A DNA stretch of 64,000 nt. It comes from Gammaproteobacteria bacterium. Lineage in GTDB: Bacteria > Pseudomonadota > Gammaproteobacteria > Acidiferrobacterales > Sulfurifustaceae. The stretch covers positions 118,795-182,794 of the forward strand of contig JACQFZ010000070.1 in assembly GCA_016199745.1 (NCBI GenBank), read 5' to 3'. Position 1 is the stretch's first letter, and every line of letters starts with the position of its first letter. This document shows positions 53,523 to 62,358 of the stretch, one piece after another. A program made the translations under genes and the position numbers. Below the pieces are notes generated by a model, which did no database searches, had not been told where the DNA came from, and was given only the letters and a program-made list of their open reading frames with translations.

Positions 53523-54563
53523 TTACTTAGCGAGCCAATCGGCAAAGCGTCGCTCGAGTACGTCTCCGTGATTAGTCCAGAACTTCAGATTGTGCTGAAC
53601 CGCGTTGCGCATATTCGCCGGCGCGGTCGGCAGATTCGACAGCAGATTTCCTTCCAACCGCTGCAACGCGTTCAGATTGGTCGGGCCGTAGGCGATTTCA
53701 TGCGCGTACGCCACTTGCGCATCGATCGACGTCGCGTACTTGATGAACTCGAGCGCGCTCGCCTTGTTCGGCGATCCCCGCGGAATCACCCAATAATCGA
53801 TGTCGTAAATATTGCCGGCGCGGAAAACAACGCGCAGATTTTTGCCTTGGCGTTGCGCCGCGTTGATACGGCCGTTGTAGGCGGTGGACATGACGACCTC
53901 ACCGGCCGTCAACATTTGCGGCACCTGCGAGCCCGCTTCCCACCAAACGATGTGCGACTTCAACTCGCTGAGCTTACGAAACGCACGCTCAATACCCTCC
54001 GACGTCTCCAACACTCGATAGACATCGGGCGCCGGTACGCCATCGGCCATCAACGCGAACTCGAGGTTGTAGCGCGCGCCTTTGCGCATGCCACGCTTAC
54101 CGGGAAAGCGCTTGGTATTCCAAAAGTCTTTCCAGGCAATAGGTATTTGGGTGGGAAAGTTATCGGCGTTGTAGGCGAGCACGGTCGACCAGGCGAAGGC
54201 ACCGATGCCGCATTCATGGATTGCCGCCGGCAGGAAGTCATTGGTATTCACCAGCGCCGCCGCGTTCAACGGCTCATAGAGACCTTCGTCACAACCGCGC
54301 CCAACATCGCCCGACTCGACTTCGACGACATCCCATACCACCTTGCGATTGTCGACCATCGCTTTGAGCTGCGTCTGCTCGCCGGTGTACTCGACGATCG
54401 TTACCTTGGTGCCGCTCGATTTTTGAAACGGATCGATGTACGCCGGCTTCATGGCGGTATTAACAGCACCGCCGAAATTGACCACTGTGATGTCCTTGGC
54501 GTATGCCGTGGCTCCTACGACGGTGGATAACACTACAACCGCAGACATCGTAACGCGCTTCAT
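53523..54563 (-). CDS. PotD/PotF-like periplasmic polyamine/GABA-binding protein, second copy
   Basis: 346 residues with a signal peptide (MSAVVVLSTVVGATAYAKD). ITVVNFGGAVNTAMKPAYID, VVWDVVEVESGDVGRGCDEG, KRFPGKRGMRKGARYNLEFA and VVMSTAYNGRINAAQRQGKN are the motifs of spermidine/putrescine-type binding proteins. It is a close paralogue of the protein at 58471 (most of the sequence aligns without gaps). It lies after gabD and is followed by gltX, so it is separated from the permease genes. The ligand is probably a polyamine or GABA-like amine. Confidence 0.9.
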   Translation of the reverse strand: MKRVTMSAVVVLSTVVGATAYAKDITVVNFGGAVNTAMKPAYIDPFQKSSGTKVTIVEYTGEQTQLKAMVDNRKVVWDVVEVESGDVGRGCDEGLYEPLNAAALVNTNDFLPAAIHECGIGAFAWSTVLAYNADNFPTQIPIAWKDFWNTKRFPGKRGMRKGARYNLEFALMADGVPAPDVYRVLETSEGIERAFRKLSELKSHIVWWEAGSQVPQMLTAGEVVMSTAYNGRINAAQRQGKNLRVVFRAGNIYDIDYWVIPRGSPNKASALEFIKYATSIDAQVAYAHEIAYGPTNLNALQRLEGNLLSNLPTAPANMRNAVQHNLKFWTNHGDVLERRFADWLAK

Positions 54564-54689
54564 CGCTTCTCCGCTCTACACAGGTATATACCGAGTGAAC
54601 CTCGGGCATGACATCTGCCGCATTGCTGCGGTGAGAAGACCCAAGAGTTATTGCATCCGAGCGAGACAAAACGTTATTTATTTTTTATT

Positions 54690-54718
54690 CCGTCATGCCG
54701 GTTGCACCGACATGACGG
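54690..54718 (-). terminator. Long hairpin downstream of gabD
   Basis: On the minus strand a 13-bp stem (one G-U pair) closes on a GCA loop between gabD and the second binding-protein gene. It is followed by an A-rich stretch, not U-rich. It could end or slow transcription after gabD, giving the binding protein its own expression level, or protect the upstream mRNA. Confidence 0.5.
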
Positions 54719-54729
54719 TGGCGTTCTCC

Positions 54730-56235
54730 CTATCGATCGATCCCAGCCATGCACAAATATTTCACGACCAGGTAGTCTTCGATGCCGTACTTGGAACCTT
54801 CACGACCCATTCCCGATTGTTTGACACCGCCGAACGGTGCGACTTCGGTCGAGATGATTCCGGTATTGATGCCGACCATGCCATATTCGAGCGCGTCGGC
54901 GACGCGCCAGATACGGCCGATGTCACGGCTATAGAAATAACTGGCGAGACCGAACTCAGTGTCGTTCGCCAGCGCGATCGCTTCTTGATCGGTCCGGAAG
55001 CGGAACAACGGCGCCAGCGGGCCGAACGTTTCTTCCTTAGCGACCTTCATGTCACCGGTTACTTCCGCCACCACCGTCGGCTCGAAGAACGTACGACCGA
55101 GCACATGGCGCTTACCGCCGGTGAGCACGCGTCCGCCTTTGGCAACGGCGTCAGCAACATGCTCCTCGATTTTGTGCAGCGCGTTTTCGTCGATCAACGG
55201 CCCCTGCGTAACGCCGGGCTCAAGGCCGTTGCCGACCTTCAGCTGGCGCACAGCGTCGACCAGTTTCTGTGAGAACACATCGTAGACAGCGTCGTGCACA
55301 TAAATTCGATTAGCGCAGACACAGGTCTGACCGGTGTTGCGGAATTTAGAAGCGAGTACGCCCTGCACGGCCGCATCCAGATCGGCGTCGTCGAACACGA
55401 TGAACGGCGCATTGCCGCCGAGTTCCATCGACACCTTCTTAATCGTGGCAGCGCACTGCGCGATCAGCAACCGACCGACTTCGGTTGAGCCCGTAAACGA
55501 CAGTTTGCGCACGACTGGGTTGGCGGTCATTTCTGCGCCGATCTTGCGCGCGTTACCGGTCACGACGCTGAACACACCGGGCGGCACGCCAGCACGCTCG
55601 GCCAACGCTGCCAACGCCAGCGCCGAAAACGGCGTTGCCTCAGCTGGCTTGACGATGATCGGGCAACCGGCGGCGAGCGCCGGCGCCACCTTACGAGTAA
55701 TCATCGCCGCCGGAAAATTCCACGGCGTAATCGCGGCGCAAACACCGATCGGTTCCTTAACGACGACGAGGCGGCGATCGCCGACCGGCGCCGGAATCGT
55801 ATCGCCATAAATGCGCTTCGCTTCTTCGGCAAACCACTCGATATAACCGGCGGCGTAATTGATTTCGCCTTTCGCTTCCGCCAACGGCTTGCCCTGCTCC
55901 GCCGTCATAATGGCGGCGAGCTCATCGATGTTCGCCAGCATCAGGTCGTGCCAGCGGCGCAGAATGACGCTGCGCTCTTTCGCCGTCTGCGCCCGCCACG
56001 CCGGCCAGGCGGCGTTGGCCGCGTCGATCGCCCGGCGAGTTTCGGCGACGCCCATGTTCGGAACGATGCCGAGCATACCGCCCGTGGCCGGATTGAATAC
56101 CTCGACGGTGCTTTCGTCGTCGGCATCGCACCAAACGCCGTTGATGTAAGCACGCTGCCGAAATAATCCGGGATCTTTCAATTTCAACGCCACCATGGGT
56201 GCCTCAATATCTTTCACTAGGGAGTCCATCGTCAT
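54730..56235 (-). CDS. gabD: Succinate-semialdehyde dehydrogenase (NAD(P)+)
   Basis: 501 residues from the ATG at 56235, with AAGGA upstream; an ATG at 56280 lacks a site. Aldehyde dehydrogenase motifs are PWNFPAAMITRKVAPALAAG, GSTEVGRLL, ELGGNAPFIV (general base Glu) and GQTCVCANRIYVHD (nucleophile Cys). The GabD-type start (LFRQRAYINGVWCDADDEST) and end are present. It oxidises succinic semialdehyde from GABA transamination to succinate. It follows the permease genes and shares the unit with gabT. Confidence 0.95.
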   Translation of the reverse strand: MTMDSLVKDIEAPMVALKLKDPGLFRQRAYINGVWCDADDESTVEVFNPATGGMLGIVPNMGVAETRRAIDAANAAWPAWRAQTAKERSVILRRWHDLMLANIDELAAIMTAEQGKPLAEAKGEINYAAGYIEWFAEEAKRIYGDTIPAPVGDRRLVVVKEPIGVCAAITPWNFPAAMITRKVAPALAAGCPIIVKPAEATPFSALALAALAERAGVPPGVFSVVTGNARKIGAEMTANPVVRKLSFTGSTEVGRLLIAQCAATIKKVSMELGGNAPFIVFDDADLDAAVQGVLASKFRNTGQTCVCANRIYVHDAVYDVFSQKLVDAVRQLKVGNGLEPGVTQGPLIDENALHKIEEHVADAVAKGGRVLTGGKRHVLGRTFFEPTVVAEVTGDMKVAKEETFGPLAPLFRFRTDQEAIALANDTEFGLASYFYSRDIGRIWRVADALEYGMVGINTGIISTEVAPFGGVKQSGMGREGSKYGIEDYLVVKYLCMAGIDR

Positions 56236-56304
56236 CAACCATTCCTTTGTAAATTCTTGGAGAAGAACTTTTGCCGACATTGACTACTGCTGATCGTCAG
56301 TCGA

Positions 56305-57150
56305 CTAGATACGCTTCGATTGCAACGCCATCTTGCCGCGGCCGCGCAACCACTCGAGCGCGAGCAACAGACAAGTAGAGAACAAAATTAAGATCGTCGC
56401 CAACGCGGCGATCGTCGGCGTAATATTGTCGCGTAAGCCGGTAAACATTTGCCGCGGTAAGGTCGACTGCGTCGGGCCGGCGACGAATAACGTTACGACG
56501 ACATCGTCGAACGACGTGGCGAACGCAAAAAGAGCCCCGGACACGACGCCCGGGGCAATAACGGGCAGGGTTACGCGAAAAAAAGTCGCTAGCGGGCTCG
56601 CGCCCAAACTTAGGCTCGCGCGCACCAGGTTATGGTTGAAGTTCTGCAACACCGCCAACACCGTCATGACGACGAACGGCGCGCCGAGCGCGGCATGCGC
56701 AGCGATGAGGCCGACATAACTCTCGGCCAGCCCGAACGGCGCGAAGAATAGGTAGATCGCGACGCCGACGACGACCACCGGCACGATCATCGGCGAAATC
56801 AGCACCGCCATGAGCAGGCCTTTGCCGGCGAAGTTGGCTTTGTTCAGACCGACCGCCGCCAACGTACCGAGAATCGTCGCGATCAGCGTCGCGAACGGCG
56901 AAACGATGAAACTGTTCTTCGCCGCCATCGTCCATTCCGTCGACGTGAACAACGTCTCATACCAGCGCAGCGAGAAGCTCGGGATCGGATAAGCGATGAA
57001 CGAGCTCGAGCTGAACGAGATTGGAATAATCACCAACACCGGCAACAACAGAAACAATAACAACAGAATGCTGAAGCCGCGCAGCGTGAAAAACCAAACG
57101 CGCTCAGTGAGCGAGACGTACGGCGGAAACTCGGGAAAAAATGTTTTCAT
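56305..57150 (-). CDS. ABC transporter permease (PotC-like)
   Basis: 281 residues, six membrane helices, typical of PotC/YdcV-type permeases. The cytoplasmic EAA loop is LSLGASPLATFFRVTLPVIA. It starts three bases after the previous permease gene. It would form the membrane pore with the 418-residue permease and the PotA-like ATPase. The unit context (gabT, gabD) points to GABA or putrescine as substrate. Confidence 0.92.
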   Translation of the reverse strand: MKTFFPEFPPYVSLTERVWFFTLRGFSILLLLFLLLPVLVIIPISFSSSSFIAYPIPSFSLRWYETLFTSTEWTMAAKNSFIVSPFATLIATILGTLAAVGLNKANFAGKGLLMAVLISPMIVPVVVVGVAIYLFFAPFGLAESYVGLIAAHAALGAPFVVMTVLAVLQNFNHNLVRASLSLGASPLATFFRVTLPVIAPGVVSGALFAFATSFDDVVVTLFVAGPTQSTLPRQMFTGLRDNITPTIAALATILILFSTCLLLALEWLRGRGKMALQSKRI

Positions 57151-57153
57151 GAT

Positions 57154-58410
57154 CTACCCCAGCCCGGTTTCGAGCTTGGCAAAGCGGCGATAAACCGCAT
57201 ACAGCGCGAGCGTGGCAAACAACAGTAAACCGCCGAGTGCGCAGGCCATGCCCCAGTTGATCGTATGGTTGGTGAAATAAGCGACGTAGTAGCTGACCAT
57301 CTGCTCGTTCGGACCACCGAGTAACGCCGGCGTGATGTAGTAACCGATCGCCAGAATGAATACCAGCAAGGCACCGGCGCCAACACCGGGATAGGTCTGC
57401 GGCACGTATACCCGCCAGAACGCTGCGAATGGATGGCTACCGAGCGACACCGCTGCCCGTGTGTACGATAGCGGTATCGATTTCATGACGCTATAAAGCG
57501 GCAGAATCATGAACGGCAATAAAATGTGCACCATGGCGATATAAACGCCGACGCGGTTGAACAACAGCTCCATCGGCTCGGTGATCCAACCGAGCGACAT
57601 CAGCGCTTTATTGACGAGCCCGCCGGACTGCAACAACACGATCCAAGCGGCAATACGTACCAGTACCGATGTCCAGAACGGAATCAATACCAATATCATG
57701 CAAAGGTTGGCGCGCCGCGGCGGCAACTTCGACATCCAATATGCCACCGGATAGGCGAGTAACAGGCTGCATAGCGTCACGATCGCACTGATCGAAAACG
57801 TACGCGCAAAAATCGGCAGGAAGATCGCTTTGTTCTCGTCGACTTTTTCGATCGAGCCGTCGGCGGTTTGCTTGAGGTCCAATGCCGACAACAGATAATA
57901 CGGCGAGTAACGATTGCCGTTGCTGGCGATGACGACCCAATACTTCGGATCTCCCCAGCGCGGGTCCATAGCGATCAACTGCTGCATCGCCTCGTTCGGC
58001 GTCAGTGCAGCCGCGCCTTCGGCCAGCGGCATCTTGCGGGTCGTCTGCATGACGAGCGAACGGAAACCGCTGATCTCGTTGTTGAGTCGCCGCGCGAGCT
58101 GGCCGGCGCTGTCATTACTCTTGGCCGCCGTTAAATCGGCAACGAGCGCGGCATAAACCGGCGCCGACGGTACACTGGTTTGATCCCAGTCTTTCAGTGC
58201 AACAATGGTAGACGGCAATGCCGTCACCACTTCCGGATTTTCAACGGCGCGTTTGAGCAACACACCGATAGGTATCACGAACGTCAGTAATAAAAAGATC
58301 GCCAGCGGTGCGATGAGTACGGCCGCTCGCAGACGCTTTTGCCGCTCCGCCACCCGCAGCTCGCGCTTCAAGTTACGGAGAGAATCGGTGTCGAGAACGA
58401 TAGCTGACAT
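57154..58410 (-). CDS. ABC transporter permease (PotB-like) with large periplasmic insert
   Basis: 418 residues, where PotB has about 290. After the first membrane helix (VLIAPLAIFLLLTFVIPIGV) a hydrophilic insert of about 150 residues (LKDWDQTSVPSAPVYAALVA and onwards) precedes the remaining five helices. The EAA loop is VSLGSHPFAAFWRVYVPQTY. Such inserts occur in a subgroup of amine/GABA-type permeases. It pairs with the next gene (three bases apart). Confidence 0.92.
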   Translation of the reverse strand: MSAIVLDTDSLRNLKRELRVAERQKRLRAAVLIAPLAIFLLLTFVIPIGVLLKRAVENPEVVTALPSTIVALKDWDQTSVPSAPVYAALVADLTAAKSNDSAGQLARRLNNEISGFRSLVMQTTRKMPLAEGAAALTPNEAMQQLIAMDPRWGDPKYWVVIASNGNRYSPYYLLSALDLKQTADGSIEKVDENKAIFLPIFARTFSISAIVTLCSLLLAYPVAYWMSKLPPRRANLCMILVLIPFWTSVLVRIAAWIVLLQSGGLVNKALMSLGWITEPMELLFNRVGVYIAMVHILLPFMILPLYSVMKSIPLSYTRAAVSLGSHPFAAFWRVYVPQTYPGVGAGALLVFILAIGYYITPALLGGPNEQMVSYYVAYFTNHTINWGMACALGGLLLFATLALYAVYRRFAKLETGLG

Positions 58411-58426
58411 AGTTAGGCTCTAGGTT

Positions 58427-58456
58427 CCACCGCCAGGCCGGATGACCCGGCGGTGG
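58427..58456 (-). promoter_or_regulatory. Hairpin between binding-protein and permease genes
   Basis: CCACCGCC (58427-58434) and GGCGGTGG (58449-58456), with further inner pairing of CCGG, form a strong stem in the 60-base gap. Hairpins at this place in ABC operons commonly stabilise the binding-protein mRNA or reduce read-through, so that the binding protein is made in excess over the permeases. Confidence 0.5.
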
Positions 58457-58470
58457 TATTCAAACGACAG

Positions 58471-59508
58471 TTACTTGGCAGCCCAGGCAGAGAAACGCTT
58501 CTCGAGCTCGTCGCCGTTGTCCGTCCAGAACTGAAGATTGTGTTGCACGGCGTTCTTCATGTTGATCGGTGCGGTCGGCAAATTCGCCAGATGATTTCCT
58601 TCCAACCGCTTCAACGCGTCCAGGTTGGTCGGGCCGTAGGAAATGTTGTGCGAGTAAGCCACCTGCGACTGCGCCGAACTCGCGAACTTGATGTATTCCA
58701 GCGCGCTGTCTTTGTTCTTCGAGCCCTTCGGAATCACCCAGTAGTCGATATCGTAGATATTACCGGCGCGAAAATTGACTTTAAGGTTCTTACCTTCGCG
58801 CTGGGCGGCATCGATGCGACCGTTATAAGCGGTGCTCATGACCACGTCACCGGCGACCAACATTTGCGGCGGTTGCGAACCGGCTTCCCACCATTGAATA
58901 CTCGGCTTCAACTCGCTGAGCTTACGGAACGCACGATCTACACCTTCCGGTGTCGACAACACCTTATAAACGTCCGGCGCCGGTACACCATCCGCCATCA
59001 ACGCGAACTCGAGGTTGTAACGGGCACCCTTGCGCATGCCGCGCTTGCCCGGGATCTTCTTCACGTCCCAGAAGTCGGCCCAGGTGGTCGGGGTATGCTT
59101 CAACTTGTCGGCGTTGTACGCCAGCACGGTCGACCATACGAACGCGCCGATGCCGCACTCATGAATCGCCGCCGGCAAAAACGTTTTCGTATCGACTAGG
59201 TTCGGCGCATCCAAGCGCTCATACAAACCCTCTTCGCAACCGCGGCCGATATCGCCCGACTCGACTTCGACGACATCCCATACCACGTTCTTGGTATCGA
59301 CCATGGCCTTCACCTTGGCCTGTTCACCGGTGTACTCAACGACAGTGACGTTGGTGCCGGTGGTCTTCTGAAACGGCTGGATATAGGCGGGCTTCATGGC
59401 GGTATTAACAGCGCCACCGAAGTTAACGACTGTCAGGTCCTTTGCAAATGCGGTAGATCCTACAACGGCCGATAACACTAAAACTGCGGACTTCGTGACG
59501 CTTTTCAT
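58471..59508 (-). CDS. PotD/PotF-like periplasmic polyamine/GABA-binding protein, first copy
   Basis: 345 residues with a signal peptide (AVLVLSAVVGSTAFAKD). TVVNFGGAVNTAMKPAYIQP, VVEVESGDIGRGCEEGLYER, KIPGKRGMRKGARYNLEFAL and VVMSTAYNGRIDAAQREGKN are family motifs, as in the copy at 53523. GGAGGAA precedes the ATG. It lies between the ATPase and permease genes, so this is the binding protein proper to the transporter. Confidence 0.93.
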   Translation of the reverse strand: MKSVTKSAVLVLSAVVGSTAFAKDLTVVNFGGAVNTAMKPAYIQPFQKTTGTNVTVVEYTGEQAKVKAMVDTKNVVWDVVEVESGDIGRGCEEGLYERLDAPNLVDTKTFLPAAIHECGIGAFVWSTVLAYNADKLKHTPTTWADFWDVKKIPGKRGMRKGARYNLEFALMADGVPAPDVYKVLSTPEGVDRAFRKLSELKPSIQWWEAGSQPPQMLVAGDVVMSTAYNGRIDAAQREGKNLKVNFRAGNIYDIDYWVIPKGSKNKDSALEYIKFASSAQSQVAYSHNISYGPTNLDALKRLEGNHLANLPTAPINMKNAVQHNLQFWTDNGDELEKRFSAWAAK

Positions 59509-59574
59509 TGCTTCCTCCGTTTTACAACATAGATTGCAGTGGAAATTTTTTTGCTCACTCAGTCACTACATACA

Positions 59575-60666
59575 TCAAGTAAAAATACGCAAATGTTCGG
59601 TGGTAAACGTCAGCTTGACCTTGTTGCCGATCGCCGGCGGCGCCGCCATGCCTTGGCCAAACGGCACCTTGACGAAGCAATTGGCTTGTTGCGCCACCGC
59701 GCAACTGACGCGGACGTGATCGCCGAAATAAACGACGTCGACGACGGTCGCCGGCAACACGTTTTGTTCGGAATGACGCTCGTCAGCAAAACGAATGCGC
59801 TCCGGCCGTACATACGCCATCACTTTGTCGCCTAACGATCCCTTGTTTACGTTCAAGCCGATCAATACCGATCCATCCGTTAACCGCACCTGACAGCTAT
59901 CGCCACGCTCGGATTCGATCATGGCGTTAAAGCTGTTGTTGTCGCCGACGAAGCCGGCGACAAAGCGGTTGGTCGGCGCCTCGTATAAACGATCGACCGC
60001 GTCGAGTTGCTGGATCACACCTTGATCCAACACCGCGACACGGTCCGACATCGTGAGTGCTTCGTCTTGATCGTGGGTCACGTAAACGAAGGTAACGCCA
60101 AGTCGTTGATGCAGCGCCTTGAGCTCGAGTTGCATGTGTTTACGCAGCTGCTTATCGAGTGCGCCGAGCGGTTCGTCCATCAACACCAGCTTCGGTTGGA
60201 ACACCAGTGCTCGTGATAGCGCGACCCGTTGTTGTTGACCGCCGGAAAGCTGCGACGGATAACGCGCGGCGAAATTTTCCATTTGCACCATGTGGAGCGC
60301 GTTCTCGACTTCTTTCGCGCGCGTCGCTTTGTCGATGCCGCGCGTGCGCAACGGATATTCGACGTTCTGCGCGACGGTCATGTGCGGGAACAACGCATAG
60401 TTCTGAAACACCATGCCGATGTTGCGCTTATGCGGCGGTAACTTATTCAGCAGCGTTCCTTCGAGCCAAATCTCGCCACCGGTGGGAAACTCGAAACCGG
60501 CGAGCATCATCAGGCAGGTGGTCTTGCCCGAACCAGACGGTCCAAGCAACGTTAGAAATTCCCCGCGGCGAATATCGAGATCGAGATTACGTACGATTGA
60601 ATATTCGCCGTCATAAGTTTTCGTCACCTGCTGGAATCGCACCAGCACGTCGTCTTTCCGAGCCAT
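59575..60666 (-). CDS. potA: PotA-like ABC transporter ATP-binding protein
   Basis: 363 residues from the ATG at 60666 (GGGAGG ahead); starts at 60735 or a GTG at 60792 would add a charged N-terminus. Walker A is LLGPSGSGKTTCLMMLAGF, the Q-loop VFQNYALFPHMTVAQNV, the signature SQLSGGQQQRVALSRALVF and Walker B LVLMDEPLGALD with TFVYVTHDQDEAL. A TOBE-type domain (about 285-363) follows. It powers uptake by the permeases downstream. It comes 34-160 bases after gabT. Confidence 0.95.
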   Translation of the reverse strand: MARKDDVLVRFQQVTKTYDGEYSIVRNLDLDIRRGEFLTLLGPSGSGKTTCLMMLAGFEFPTGGEIWLEGTLLNKLPPHKRNIGMVFQNYALFPHMTVAQNVEYPLRTRGIDKATRAKEVENALHMVQMENFAARYPSQLSGGQQQRVALSRALVFQPKLVLMDEPLGALDKQLRKHMQLELKALHQRLGVTFVYVTHDQDEALTMSDRVAVLDQGVIQQLDAVDRLYEAPTNRFVAGFVGDNNSFNAMIESERGDSCQVRLTDGSVLIGLNVNKGSLGDKVMAYVRPERIRFADERHSEQNVLPATVVDVVYFGDHVRVSCAVAQQANCFVKVPFGQGMAAPPAIGNKVKLTFTTEHLRIFT

Positions 60667-60826
60667 CGGCTTTTCGTCCTCCCGCTTTTTACCGTCAATC
60701 GTCATTGACGAGTCGCGGCTCTTTTGCACTTTCATTCCAGGTACTGCCTGCAATACCTTTGTACGCAAGTCCGACGTTTCGAGCTCTGGCACGGGTTTAC
60801 TCTCAGTTGATAGGGGTTGATCCCTT

Positions 60827-62134
60827 TCACGCGACGCGCTCGCGCTTGGTCGATTCGGCCTGCTTAGCCGCTTCGATCAATGCACTTTCGAGCACCGTCA
60901 AGCCCTCCTCCATAAGAGCCTCTGGAATCGTCAACGGGAATAGAAAGCGAATGACGTTTCCGTTGGCACCGCAAGTCAACAGCAACAGACCGTCGCGCAA
61001 CGCGTTTGTCTGTACCTGTTTGGCGAATTTCGTATCCGGCACGATGCTGCCCGGCTCGGTAAATTCCGCCGCCACCATGGCACCGAGGCCGCGCACTTCC
61101 GCCATTTGCGGGACCTTGCCGCGCACACGACTCAAACAGTCCTTCAACTTCTGACCGAGTACGTTGGCGCGATCGGCTAGCTGCTCGGTCTCGATCACTT
61201 TCAAGACCGCCAACGCTGACGCGATCGCCAGCGGATTGCCGGCGTAGGTACCGCCGAGGCCACCTGGCGCCGGTGCGTCCATAATTTCCGCGCGTCCGCA
61301 TACTGCCGACAACGGCATGCCGCCGGCGAGACCTTTGGCCATGGCCATCAGATCCGGCGTCACATCGTAATGATGCATGGCGAACAAACGGCCGGTACGG
61401 GCGAAGCCGGTCTGAATTTCATCGGCGATGAATAAGATGCCGTGCTCGTCACACAGATCACGGATGGCGCGCAAGAATTTCGGCGGCGCGACGTTGAAAC
61501 CGCCCTCGCCCTGCACCGGCTCGAGGATGATCGCGGCGACACGCTTCGGATCGATCGATACTTTGAACAACTCGTGCAATGCATCCAACGAATCGTCGGT
61601 GGAAATATCGTGCAGCGCACTTGGGAACGGCGCATGGAAAATTTCGCCGGGGAACGGACCGAAACTGGCTTTATACGGCGACATTTTCCCGGTCAGCGCC
61701 AGTGCCATCATCGTCCGGCCGTGGAAGCCGCCGGAAAACGCGATGACACCGGAACGACCGGTCGCAGCGCGCGCGATCTTGATGGCGTTCTCGATCGCTT
61801 CGGCGCCGGTGGAAAAGAATGCGGTCTTCTTGGCGTAGTCACCGGGCGTGCTCGCATTGATGCGCTCGGCGAGCTCTATATAAGAAGCGTAAGGAACGAC
61901 TTGGTAAGCGGTGTGAGTGAACTGATCAAGCTGCTCGCGGATGGCGCGAACGATGGTCGGATGGCGGTGGCCGGTATTGACGACAGCGATGCCGGCGGCG
62001 AAATCGATATAGCGCTTGCCCTCGACATCCCATATCTCGGCACCTTCGGCACGCGCCGCATAGAAATTACACAACACGGCCGCGCCACGCGGTGTAGCGG
62101 CATCCTTCCGCTTCTGCAAATCGAGATTGGTCAC
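60827..62134 (-). CDS. gabT: 4-aminobutyrate aminotransferase
   Basis: 435 residues from a GTG with GGAGAGG upstream. Class-III aminotransferase motifs are GKRYIDFAAGIAVVNTGHRH, FFSTGAEAIENAIKIARA, the PLP-binding Lys in MAMAKGLAGGMPLSAVCGR and GGTYAGNPLAIASALAVLK. The ending ALMEEGLTVLESAL fits GabT. It moves the amino group of GABA to 2-oxoglutarate, giving succinic semialdehyde for GabD. It is the first gene of the unit and divergent from the MocR-type regulator. Confidence 0.95.
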   Translation of the reverse strand: MTNLDLQKRKDAATPRGAAVLCNFYAARAEGAEIWDVEGKRYIDFAAGIAVVNTGHRHPTIVRAIREQLDQFTHTAYQVVPYASYIELAERINASTPGDYAKKTAFFSTGAEAIENAIKIARAATGRSGVIAFSGGFHGRTMMALALTGKMSPYKASFGPFPGEIFHAPFPSALHDISTDDSLDALHELFKVSIDPKRVAAIILEPVQGEGGFNVAPPKFLRAIRDLCDEHGILFIADEIQTGFARTGRLFAMHHYDVTPDLMAMAKGLAGGMPLSAVCGRAEIMDAPAPGGLGGTYAGNPLAIASALAVLKVIETEQLADRANVLGQKLKDCLSRVRGKVPQMAEVRGLGAMVAAEFTEPGSIVPDTKFAKQVQTNALRDGLLLLTCGANGNVIRFLFPLTIPEALMEEGLTVLESALIEAAKQAESTKRERVA

Positions 62135-62283
62135 GACCCTCTCCTCGGATAGGTATAGATGAAGAATGCGGGCGTCGTGTCTTCAGGGATAATAAGGTGA
62201 CCGTCGGTGCTTCGATCCTCAAAGCACCGCTCGCCTCTTTACCCGTCCGTGAATGCACTACCCGCCCCTGTATGAACTAAAGT

Positions 62284-62348
62284 AATATCCATTTGGCACT
62301 AAATGAAGGTCCAATTTTGTTTTTCTGATAGATCCAAAAAATAGGCCC
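62284..62348. promoter_or_regulatory. Imperfect direct repeats in the gabT/MocR divergent promoter region
   Basis: Three TCC-centred elements lie at 62284-62292 (AATATCCAT), 62306-62314 (AAGGTCCAA) and 62329-62337 (TAGATCCAA). Their starts are 22 and 23 bases apart. TAGGCCC follows at 62342-62348. The last two motifs, TAGATCCAA and TAGGCCC, are the reverse complements of the repeat cores at 48068 and 48093. They probably form the operator of the adjacent MocR-type regulator. Confidence 0.55.
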
Positions 62349-62358
62349 GATAATACCA

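Noticed and set aside
53568..54530. Open frame of 320 codons on the plus strand opposite the second binding-protein gene
   Set aside because: It is the mirror of a well-supported periplasmic protein gene. The product is Arg-rich with no domain, as expected from GC-rich codon bias.
60159..61154. Open frame of 331 codons on the plus strand opposite potA-like and gabT genes
   Set aside because: Both opposite-strand genes have complete motifs. This frame encodes an Arg/Ser/Ala-rich product without domains.
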